From: Planctomycetota bacterium
GTDB taxonomy: Bacteria; Planctomycetota; Planctomycetia; Gemmatales; Gemmataceae
Assembly (NCBI GenBank): GCA_018970845.1
Contig: JAGWVO010000073.1
Span: 1-12,442, forward strand
Direction: 5' to 3'
Length of the DNA: 12,442 nt
A model generated the notes under the pieces. That model saw only the letters and a program-made list of their open reading frames with translations, had not been told where the DNA came from and searched no databases. Of this stretch, positions 1-8,712 are shown piece after piece (the first letter of the stretch is position 1; every line of letters starts with the position of its first letter). The position numbers and the translations under genes are program-made.

Positions 1-31
1 TTGAATACAAGCAGATGCAATAAATCTTTAG

Positions 32-66
32 CTTGTCGATCGACCAACTGCAAATGGCCCGACAAG
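32..66. repeat. 7-bp inverted repeat CTTGTCG/CGACAAG
   Basis: CTTGTCG at 32-38 is the exact reverse complement of CGACAAG at 60-66, separated by 21 nt. A second palindrome, GTCGATCGAC (35-44), overlaps the left arm. No T-tract follows on either strand, so it does not look like an intrinsic terminator. It could be an operator or chance. The sequence shows only the symmetry. Confidence 0.3.
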
Positions 67-94
67 AACCCTTTCCCATGCATTTGTCAACATT

Positions 95-164
95 TGGCGC
101 CAATTTGGCAGCCACAATGAGCCACGGATTTTGGCCAATCTGATGGCAGCCAAAATGGCAGCCA
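95..164. promoter_or_regulatory. Cluster of TGGC/GCCA dyads, candidate activator sites
   Basis: Five inverted TGGC/GCCA motifs lie in 70 bp: TGGCGCCA (95-102), TGGCAGCCA (106-114), the shorter TGGCCA (132-137), TGGCAGCCA (144-152) and TGGCAGCCA (156-164). The motif recurs with a 2-nt spacer at 214-223, inside the promoter match. Centre spacings of about 11.5, 24.5, 13.5 and 12 bp are near one or two helical turns. The cluster lies about 75-145 bp upstream of the inferred clpB start site, which is where sigma-54 enhancer-binding proteins usually bind. Repressor binding is an alternative. The repeats are seen; the regulatory role is inferred. Confidence 0.45.
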
Positions 165-212
165 TTCGCTTTCATGTCCCCTCTTTTCCGCTGAAATGTC
201 AAGATCCAAGCC

Positions 213-228
213 TTGGCACGCCATATGC
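213..228 (+). promoter_or_regulatory. Candidate sigma-54 (RpoN) promoter of clpB
   Basis: TTGGCACGCCATATGC matches the -24/-12 consensus TTGGCACG-N4-TTGC at all but one base. The defining GG (215-216) and GC (227-228) are exactly 10 nt apart. Transcription would start near 239-241, leaving a leader of about 38 nt before the clpB ATG. No comparable sigma-70 promoter was seen close upstream of clpB. The match is read directly, but use by RpoN is inferred. A dyad over the same bases (GGCA..CCAT / ATGGTGCC) offers another explanation for the pattern. Confidence 0.5.
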
Positions 229-277
229 CTATGGTGCCTTCATAGGATTGGAATCATGACGCTGTGGGGGTGAATTC

Positions 278-2878
<2,601 letters not shown>

Positions 2879-2893
2879 GGGAGGAATCGGGGC

Positions 2894-4057
2894 ATGTCCG
2901 GCGGAACCTGGAATCCATCATCGGGCGGGGACCATTCCCGGCGACGCGGCATGCCCTGGACGGTGTTCGCGCTGGGCATCCTCGCCGGGGTGGCCCTGCT
3001 GTCGCTGCGCGACCGGCTTCTGCCGGGCCCGACGGCGCCCATGGGCGAGCCAAGGCTGGTGGCGCCCCGAGGCGAACTGGCCGGCGACGAGCAGTCGACC
3101 ATCGCGCTCTACGAGACGGCCCGCAAGGGGGTGGTTCACATCACCACGCTCGTGGAGCGCAACTCCCGCGGATTTTTGGGAGGCCGGGAGGTGAAAAGCG
3201 GCACCGGATCGGGATTCCTTTGGGATGCCTCGGGGCACGTGGTGACGAATTTCCATGTGATCCAGCAGGCCGACGCCGCCGAAGTCACGCTGCACGACCG
3301 CTCGGCGTTCCGGGCCCGGGTGGTGGGCGTGTTTCCCGAGGCCGACCTGGCGGTGCTGCGCATCGACGCCGGTTCGGGCAAGCTCGAGCCCTTGCCCATC
3401 GGCAGTTCGCACGACCTCAAGGTGGGCCAGAAGGTGTTCGCCATCGGCAATCCGTTCGGGCTTGACCAAACGCTCACTACAGGAATCATCTCGGCGTTGG
3501 GGAGGGAGATCGATGGCGAGCAGGGTCAGCGCATCCGCAACGCCATCCAGACCGACGCGGCGATCAACCCAGGCAACTCGGGCGGCCCCCTGCTCGACTC
3601 CGCCGGCAGGCTCATCGGGGTCAACACGATGATCTTCAGCCCCTCGGGCGCCTCGGCGGGCATCGGGTTCGCCATTCCTGTGGATGATGTGAACCGGATC
3701 GTGCCGCAACTCATCTCGGATGGGAAAATCGAACGGCCGGCGCTGGGAATCTCCCTGCTGCCCGAGTCCACGGCCAGGTCGCTGGGACTGGAAGGGCTGG
3801 TCATCAGCGAGGTGGTGCCGGGGGGCGCGGCGCACAAGGCCGGCCTGCGGGGACTTTCCGCCGACCGGTTCGGCCGCACCCGCCTGGGCGACATTCTCAT
3901 GAAAATCGAGGGCGACTCCCTCACCTCCCTGCGCGACCTGCAAAACCAACTGGCGCGCCGCAAGGTGGGCGAGGAAGTCACCGTTACCGTTCTCCGCGAC
4001 GGTGAAAACCTCGAGCTCAAGGCCGTTCTGGCGCCGCAACCCGGCCTCTGGCGCTGA
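2894..4057 (+). CDS. Membrane-anchored Deg/HtrA-family serine protease with one PDZ domain
   Basis: This is an S1C-family serine protease, predicted to face the periplasmic side of the inner membrane and act on misfolded envelope proteins or in stress signalling. The 387-aa product has a hydrophobic segment at about 22-36 with arginines before it and no obvious cleavage site, so it is probably an anchor. The trypsin-like domain (about 70-270) keeps the catalytic triad: His121 in TNFHV, Asp151 in EADLAVL and Ser229 in GNSGGP. One PDZ domain follows (about 283-375). One anchor plus one PDZ resembles DegS, whereas DegP has two PDZ domains. GGGAGGAA (2879-2886) lies 7 nt before the ATG, and the gap after the clpB stop is 15 bp, supporting co-transcription. 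The family is clear; the exact subfamily is not. Confidence 0.93.
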   Translation: MSGGTWNPSSGGDHSRRRGMPWTVFALGILAGVALLSLRDRLLPGPTAPMGEPRLVAPRGELAGDEQSTIALYETARKGVVHITTLVERNSRGFLGGREVKSGTGSGFLWDASGHVVTNFHVIQQADAAEVTLHDRSAFRARVVGVFPEADLAVLRIDAGSGKLEPLPIGSSHDLKVGQKVFAIGNPFGLDQTLTTGIISALGREIDGEQGQRIRNAIQTDAAINPGNSGGPLLDSAGRLIGVNTMIFSPSGASAGIGFAIPVDDVNRIVPQLISDGKIERPALGISLLPESTARSLGLEGLVISEVVPGGAAHKAGLRGLSADRFGRTRLGDILMKIEGDSLTSLRDLQNQLARRKVGEEVTVTVLRDGENLELKAVLAPQPGLWR

Positions 4058-4069
4058 CTTAAGCCAACC

Positions 4070-4090
4070 CTTGATTTTAACTCAAGTTTT
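4070..4090 (+). terminator. Weak stem-loop with T-tract after the protease gene
   Basis: CTTGA (4070-4074) pairs with TCAAG (4082-4086) across a 7-nt loop and is followed by TTTT (4087-4090). It lies 13 bp after the protease stop codon in an AT-rich island, as an intrinsic terminator would. The 5-bp, AU-containing stem and short T-tract make it weak, so read-through into the HEAT-repeat gene is possible. Confidence 0.25.
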
Positions 4091-4100
4091 CCGCTATCTG
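4071..4100 (+). promoter_or_regulatory. Possible sigma-70 promoter for the HEAT-repeat gene
   Basis: TTGATT (4071-4076) and TATCTG (4095-4100) are separated by 18 nt, resembling -35 and -10 elements. Both sit in the only AT-rich patch of the 83-bp gap after the protease gene. The -10 match is poor in its second half and the site overlaps the weak terminator, so this is tentative. Confidence 0.3.
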
Positions 4101-4140
4101 CGCCGCACTGAAGAACCGTGTCCGTGCCGGGAGTGCGTCC

Positions 4141-5487
4141 ATGCGCAGGATCAAGTCGTGGTTGACCAGCGGCGCCGCTTTGGGAATCGCCTTCATTTCA
4201 GGGCCCTCCCGGCAGGCCCATGGCGCTCCACCGGATGCCGTGGAGGCGTTCCGCCTGGAACTGAGGGCCAACCCGGCCGATCCGGCGGAATGGGAGGCCC
4301 GGTTGCGCCGCCGCGCCATGGAACTGGTTTCGCTCAAGGAGGTGCGGGAGGCGCTGCAACTGGCCGAATGGCGAACCGTGACGGGCGGGGACGCGAAGGC
4401 CCAGGGAGTGGAACACCGCCTCCGGGCCGAACTGATGAACCGGCTTGTGGAAGGCTATCGGCAAACCCTGAAATCCGCCGACAGCAGGTCGGCCGCCCAG
4501 CTCCTGGAACGGCTCGATGAGGTGACGAGGGGCCAGAACACGGGTATTTCGATCCTTGAGGCGTGCGCGGAACTGCTGCCCGAACTGGAAAGGCAGGTGA
4601 GGCAGGGGGAACCCGAGGCCCGCCTGAGCGGCCTTCGGGTGATCGGGCGGATTCCCACGAAACAGGAAACGGTTCTGGGCGTGCTCAAGGAACTGGCGGC
4701 CCCGCAGCAACCCGCCGAAACACGGTTCCTCGCCGCCGAGGCGATTGAATCCCAGGTGAGGCTGAAAACGCGGGCGGGAGAGAAGTCGAAGGCCGCCTAC
4801 GAGGCGGCGGGCCCGTTCGCCGTGGCCGCCGGTCCGGTGATCCGGATGCTGTGCGCCGACAGCCAGCCGAAGGTTCGCCAGATGGCGATGAACTCGTCGC
4901 ACCTGGTGGCGGTGGCGCTCAATGCCTCGCTTGCCGAGCCGATCATCGCGCCCGCGGGAACGGACCCGGCGGCTTACGCGCTGCATTCCCCCGTTCGCGC
5001 CGACCAGCTAGCCCTGCTCTCGGCCGTGCGCGACCTGATGCCCGCCGCGGGCGTGGCCCTGCGCGACCCCGATGCCGCGGTGAGGGTCCAGGCCCAAAAG
5101 TTCTTCGACGAGGCGGCCCGGGCCCGGCTCTCCTGGAACGCCATGTCGGGAAGTTCCGGCCAGGATCCGCTGCGGGAAGGGCTCAAGACGATCCTGCAGA
5201 CGCTTGTCGAGGCGACCCGCGATCCCGATGCCCGGGTTCGCCGGGCGACGATCGATGTGCTCGAGTCGATGGGTTCCGACGCCGGTCCCGCCGGCCCGGC
5301 GCTTGCCGAGGCGCTGGGCGATTCCGACGCCTTCGTGCGCTGGGCCGCCGTGCGGGCCATCTCGGCCCTGGGAGGCGAGGCGACCAAGGCCGCGTTGCCG
5401 CGGTTGCGGACCCTTTCGGCCGACCCCGACACCGATGTTCGCGAGGCTGCCGCCGCGGCGGTGAGGCGCCTCGAACCCCGCCGATAA
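4141..5487 (+). CDS. Exported HEAT-repeat protein
   Basis: This 448-aa protein has no recognised catalytic motif. Its N-terminus has basic residues (MRRIK), a hydrophobic stretch to about residue 20 and a possible AHG-A cleavage site near 28, suggesting export. The C-terminal third holds clear HEAT-type helical pairs with the usual D-P/D-x-x-V-R pattern: about 300-325 (DPDAAVRVQA), 350-378 (DPDARVRRAT), 384-412 (DSDAFVRWAA) and 418-445 (DPDTDVREAA). Looser repeats occur at about 145-200 and 230-255. HEAT repeats form curved scaffolds that bind proteins, so a scaffolding role is inferred but no partner is known. CGGGAG (4128-4133) lies 7 nt before the ATG, supporting this start. It lies between the protease operon and the cyclase operon with gaps on both sides and may be transcribed alone. 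Confidence 0.85.
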   Translation: MRRIKSWLTSGAALGIAFISGPSRQAHGAPPDAVEAFRLELRANPADPAEWEARLRRRAMELVSLKEVREALQLAEWRTVTGGDAKAQGVEHRLRAELMNRLVEGYRQTLKSADSRSAAQLLERLDEVTRGQNTGISILEACAELLPELERQVRQGEPEARLSGLRVIGRIPTKQETVLGVLKELAAPQQPAETRFLAAEAIESQVRLKTRAGEKSKAAYEAAGPFAVAAGPVIRMLCADSQPKVRQMAMNSSHLVAVALNASLAEPIIAPAGTDPAAYALHSPVRADQLALLSAVRDLMPAAGVALRDPDAAVRVQAQKFFDEAARARLSWNAMSGSSGQDPLREGLKTILQTLVEATRDPDARVRRATIDVLESMGSDAGPAGPALAEALGDSDAFVRWAAVRAISALGGEATKAALPRLRTLSADPDTDVREAAAAAVRRLEPRR

Positions 5488-5501
5488 CCTTCCCGGCCTA
5501 A

Positions 5502-5530
5502 TTGCCACCATGGCCGCGCCGTGCTAGCGT
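5502..5530 (+). promoter_or_regulatory. Extended -10 sigma-70 promoter of the cyclase operon
   Basis: TTGCCA (5502-5507) and TAGCGT (5525-5530) are 17 nt apart, and the -10 is preceded by TGC (5522-5524), an extended -10 motif. It lies in the 88-bp gap after the HEAT gene, and transcription would start near 5537, about 40 nt before the ATG. Spacing and position agree well; activity is inferred. Confidence 0.5.
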
Positions 5531-5575
5531 GAAACACAATCCATAATTGGTTTCCGCCGGCATGGAGGCGCCCGG

Positions 5576-7336
5576 ATGCTGCATGTGGTCGTCCGTCCCA
5601 AGGACGGGTCCGAAATGGTGGTCGACCACCCGGCCGGCACATTGACCCTTGGCAGGGTCGTCGTGGGCGGCCCCCGGTCGAGCGATCCCTGCCGCATTGA
5701 ATGGAACGACCCGTTCGTCTCGGGCAAGCATGTGGAACTGAGCGCCGGTTGGGGCAACATCCTGAAGTTCAGGAATGTGAGCGCCCGCAATCCCGCCCGC
5801 CTCGAGAACGGGACCATCATCCCGCCCAATTCCGAACGCGACATCCCCATGGGGCCTTCGCTGCCGCTGGTCTTCATGATTGGCGAGACCCATGTGCAGG
5901 TCCACCTCGTGGATGATCCCCTGGCCTCGATTCCGATGGCGTCGTTGGCGGGATCCGACGCCAGCCTGCGCCTGGAGGATGTCGAGGGCTCGACCGACCA
6001 GGCGGCCGAGCGGCTCGCCGGGTGGCTCAACACGGTGGTCGACCTCCAGCGCAGCGCCGCCAGCAGCAAGGCGTTCTTCCAGCAAACCTCCAAAGCCTTG
6101 GTCAACCTGATCGGGCTCGACCGGGGCTTGGTGCTGCTGAAGCGGAAGAACCGCTGGATGGTGGAGGCGCGCCACCCCGAGGGCGATCACGACGGCCCGG
6201 GGCGCGAGTTTTCCACCTCGGTGCTGGCGAAGGTGGAGGAGGACCGCAAGACCTACTTCAGCGACGGGGCGAACCTCGGCTCATCGGAAAGCCTCGCCGC
6301 GGTGAAGGCCGTGGTGGCCAGCCCCATCCTGGACCACAAGGGAGAGGTTAAAGGCGCGGTCTACGGCATCCGCGACAAGGCCTCTCGCAGCAAGCTGGGC
6401 CAGATCACGATCGGAAACCTCGAGGCCCAGATGGTGCGCCTGCTGGCGTCCACCGTGGCCGTCGGCATGGCTCGGCTGGAGACAGCGGCGAACTTCGAGG
6501 CGTTCTTCGGATCGGAACTGGCGCTGGAACTCGAGAACAACCCGGCGCTCCTGACCGGCCGGGAACGGGAAATTTCCGTGCTTTTCGCCGATATCCGCGG
6601 GTTCTCCCGTTTCTCGCAGGCGCTCGGCCCGTCGGAAACCTGCAAGCTTGTCGGCGAGGTGATGGAAAAGCTGAGCCAATGCGTCCGCGACCAGAAGGGA
6701 GTGATCGTCTCCTACATGGGCGACGGCATCCTCGCGATGTGGAACGCCCCGCAGGAGCAACCCGACCACGCCATGCGCGCCGTGCGCGCCGGACAGGCCA
6801 TGATCAACTGCCTCGGGGAAACCAACCAGACCTGGAGCGGCAGGACCGGGGGCCTCAAGGTGGGCGTGGGAATCAGCAGCGGCCCCGCCTCCTGCGGGAA
6901 CACGGGAAGCTCGTTCAAGTTCCAGTACGGCCCGCTGGGCAACACGGTCAATGTGGCGAGCCGGGTGGAGGGCGCCACCAAGCACTTCGGCGTGAGCATG
7001 CTGGTGACGGCGTCAACGCGCGCGCTTCTGGATGAGAAGGTTCCCGTCCGCCGGGTGCGCAAGGTCATGCTCAAGGGGATTCCCGAGGCCGTGGACCTGT
7101 ACGAGGTGCCCGAATCAAGCGGCGGAGCGGAACTGGGCGATTTCATCAAGCGCTACGAACTGTCGCTGAAGCACTACGAGGAGGGCAGGCACCTCGAGGC
7201 TGTCAAGGGCCTGCAGAACCTGCTGGCCAACGCGGCGGAGCCGGACGGCCCGACGCTGGCGCTGCTCATGAGGGCGGTGGCGGCGCTGGGCCAGATCGAG
7301 CAGGGCTCGCCCGTCGAGGAAATGCAAGGCAAGTGA
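5576..7336 (+). CDS. FHA-GAF-class III nucleotide cyclase with TPR-like tail
   Basis: This probable signalling cyclase has 586 residues and no membrane segment. The N-terminal FHA domain (about 1-112) should bind phosphothreonine, with G26-R27, S49-GKH52 and N72. A GAF-like sensor domain (about 145-305) follows. The class III cyclase domain (about 328-510) keeps both metal aspartates, D339 in FADIRGFS and D383 in MGDG, and the transition-state N459 and R463 in VNVASR. The two purine-specifying positions are changed: Lys to Ser379 and Asp/Thr/Cys to Gly452, so whether it makes cAMP, cGMP or another product cannot be told. The C-terminus (about 520-575) looks like a single TPR helical pair (HYEEGRHLEAV). 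GGAGG (5564-5568) lies 7 nt before the ATG. Activity was probably meant to respond to Ser/Thr kinase signalling through FHA and a ligand through GAF; that is inference. Confidence 0.9.
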   Translation: MLHVVVRPKDGSEMVVDHPAGTLTLGRVVVGGPRSSDPCRIEWNDPFVSGKHVELSAGWGNILKFRNVSARNPARLENGTIIPPNSERDIPMGPSLPLVFMIGETHVQVHLVDDPLASIPMASLAGSDASLRLEDVEGSTDQAAERLAGWLNTVVDLQRSAASSKAFFQQTSKALVNLIGLDRGLVLLKRKNRWMVEARHPEGDHDGPGREFSTSVLAKVEEDRKTYFSDGANLGSSESLAAVKAVVASPILDHKGEVKGAVYGIRDKASRSKLGQITIGNLEAQMVRLLASTVAVGMARLETAANFEAFFGSELALELENNPALLTGREREISVLFADIRGFSRFSQALGPSETCKLVGEVMEKLSQCVRDQKGVIVSYMGDGILAMWNAPQEQPDHAMRAVRAGQAMINCLGETNQTWSGRTGGLKVGVGISSGPASCGNTGSSFKFQYGPLGNTVNVASRVEGATKHFGVSMLVTASTRALLDEKVPVRRVRKVMLKGIPEAVDLYEVPESSGGAELGDFIKRYELSLKHYEEGRHLEAVKGLQNLLANAAEPDGPTLALLMRAVAALGQIEQGSPVEEMQGK

Positions 7337-7340
7337 GGGA
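7335..7340 (+). promoter_or_regulatory. Ribosome binding site that fixes the beta-propeller start
   Basis: GAGGGA overlaps the TGA stop of the cyclase gene and lies 7 nt before the ATG at 7348. This favours ATG 7348 over the in-frame GTG at 7333, which has no suitably placed Shine-Dalgarno sequence, and suggests translational coupling. Confidence 0.6.
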
Positions 7341-7347
7341 TCCAATC

Positions 7348-8700
7348 ATGAAGGATCTGGATCGTCGCCAATGCCTCGCGGCCCTGGGCGCTGCCGCGGC
7401 CTTGGCCGCGAGGGCCGATGAGCTCCCCCAGGACATTTCCACCCGGCCCGGCGAGGACTGGCCCACCCTGCTCGGCCCGCGGGGCGACAGCGTCTCCACC
7501 GCGCCGCCGCCGGGGCCATGGCCGCAGGCGGGGCCCAAGGTGGTCTTTTCGCTGGAAATGGGCGAGGGCTACGCCATGCCGTCGGTGGCGCGCGGGCGGC
7601 TCTTCGCGTTCGACCGCGCCGGCGACAAGGCCCGCGTGCGCTGCGTTCACGCCGAAACCGGCAAGCCGATCTGGGAGTTCAGCTACCTGACGGCCTACGA
7701 GGACAGGTACGGCTATGACGGCGGTCCGCGAACCAGCCCCGTGGTGGACGGCGCGCGCGTGTACGCCTATGGCCCCGAGGGAATGCTCCACGCGCTTGAC
7801 GCCTCCACAGGCAAGGTCTTGTGGAAGCGGGACACTGCCGCCGAGTTCGGCGTGGTCCAGAACTTCTTCGGCGTCGGCAGCACGCCGGTGATCCATGACC
7901 GGTGGATCCTGGCCCAGGTGGGAGGCAGCACCCGCGATTCCGATCCGGCCGACTTCGGCAACCTGAAGCCCGCGGGCACGGCGCTCGTCGCCTTCGACAA
8001 GCTCACCGGCGCCACGGCATGGAAGTCGGGTGACGACCTCGCCAGCTACGCGAGCCCCGTGCTCGCGACGCTGGCCGGACGGCCGACCTGCCTGCTGTTC
8101 GCCCGAGCCGGCCTCTGGTCCTTCGACCTGGCCGATGGCAAGGCGCGGCTTTTGGCCCCTTGGCGGGCCGGCATCCTCGAAAGCGTCAACGCCGCGAATC
8201 CGATTCCCCTCGATGATGGCCATGTGCTCATCTCGGAAACCTACGGGCCGGGCGCGGCCCTCGTGAAAGCCGACGCCCGGGCCGCGGAAATCGTCTGGAG
8301 CGACCGCGACAAGAGGTTCGGCAAGAGCCTCCAGGCGCATTGGTGCACGCCCGTGCGGATGGATGATGTCGTCTTCTGCTCCTCGGGCCGGCATGAGGGC
8401 AACGCCGAACTGAGGTGCGTGCGCTGGCGGGACGGCAAGGTGCTCTGGAGCGAGCCGGACCTCGGCCGCTGCTCCATTTTGCGCGCGGGCGACACCCTCG
8501 TGGTGCAGGCGGAAAGGGGCGAGGTGCTGCTGGTGGCCGCCAGCCGGGATAAATACACCGAGAAATCGCGCCACCGCCTCGCGGATCCGCTGGGAAGGCC
8601 GCTCCTGCGCTACCCGTGCTGGGCCGCGCCTATGATGGCCCGGGGACTGCTCTACCTTCGCGGCGCCGGCCGACTCGTCTGCGTCGAGGCCCGGGGCTGA
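7348..8700 (+). CDS. Exported PQQ-like beta-propeller repeat protein
   Basis: This 450-aa protein belongs to the PQQ-like/BamB-like beta-propeller superfamily common in Planctomycetes. It starts with DRRQCLAALGAAAALAA, a twin-arginine-like signal, with possible cleavage near residue 23, so an extracytoplasmic location is likely. A planctomycete-style opening (DWPTLLGPRGDSVS, 37-50) leads into blades with the tryptophan-docking pattern: ETGKPIWEF (103-111), STGKVLWKR (153-161), LTGATAWKS (219-227) and RDGKVLWSE (361-369). No haem motif is present and no clear quinoprotein catalytic residues were identified, so it is more likely a binding or scaffold protein than a PQQ dehydrogenase. It lies 11 bp downstream of the cyclase gene, in the same operon. 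ATG 7348 is chosen over GTG 7333, which would add only five residues. Confidence 0.85.
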   Translation: MKDLDRRQCLAALGAAAALAARADELPQDISTRPGEDWPTLLGPRGDSVSTAPPPGPWPQAGPKVVFSLEMGEGYAMPSVARGRLFAFDRAGDKARVRCVHAETGKPIWEFSYLTAYEDRYGYDGGPRTSPVVDGARVYAYGPEGMLHALDASTGKVLWKRDTAAEFGVVQNFFGVGSTPVIHDRWILAQVGGSTRDSDPADFGNLKPAGTALVAFDKLTGATAWKSGDDLASYASPVLATLAGRPTCLLFARAGLWSFDLADGKARLLAPWRAGILESVNAANPIPLDDGHVLISETYGPGAALVKADARAAEIVWSDRDKRFGKSLQAHWCTPVRMDDVVFCSSGRHEGNAELRCVRWRDGKVLWSEPDLGRCSILRAGDTLVVQAERGEVLLVAASRDKYTEKSRHRLADPLGRPLLRYPCWAAPMMARGLLYLRGAGRLVCVEARG

Positions 8701-8712
8701 TCTCCCACCGGG
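8690..8712. repeat. Short GC-rich dyad at the convergent gene junction
   Basis: CCCGG (8690-8694) pairs with CCGGG (8708-8712) across the 12-bp gap between the converging stop codons. There is no T-tract on either strand, so it is at most a weak bidirectional stop signal. No other terminator was seen here. Confidence 0.2.

Larger units (their letters stand above)
1..277. other. Intergenic leader upstream of clpB, no gene seen
   Basis: This stretch is clearly richer in A and T than the rest of the window and has no credible coding frame on either strand. It holds a 7-bp inverted repeat (32-38 with 60-66), a cluster of TGGC/GCCA dyads (95-164), a sigma-54-like promoter (213-228), an imperfect hairpin over that promoter (215-238) and the clpB ribosome binding site GGGGGTGA (266-273). 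No HrcA/CIRCE operator and no convincing sigma-32 promoter was found. The gene to the left lies outside the window, so part of this leader could serve a divergent neighbour. Confidence 0.7.

Noticed and set aside
106..164. TGGCAGCCA repeats as a CRISPR array or tandem repeat
   Set aside because: The repeat unit is only 9 bp and irregularly spaced, with no spacer-like segments and no cas genes nearby.
85..202. Divergent minus-strand promoters from TTGACA boxes (85-90 and 197-202, reverse strand)
   Set aside because: The -35 boxes are perfect, but no TANNNT-like -10 lies 16-18 nt away, and no minus-strand gene is visible.
1..277. HrcA/CIRCE operator or sigma-32 promoter for clpB
   Set aside because: No TTAGCACTC/GAGTGCTAA pair is present. 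CCCAT-like runs at 76-80 and 173-180 have no CTTGAA-type -35 at suitable spacing.
5576..7336. Catalytically dead cyclase
   Set aside because: Both metal-binding aspartates and the transition-state Asn and Arg are present. Only the substrate-specifying positions differ, so loss of activity cannot be claimed.
7333..7347. GTG start for the beta-propeller protein
   Set aside because: It overlaps the cyclase stop and lacks a Shine-Dalgarno sequence, while ATG 7348 has GAGGGA 7 nt upstream.
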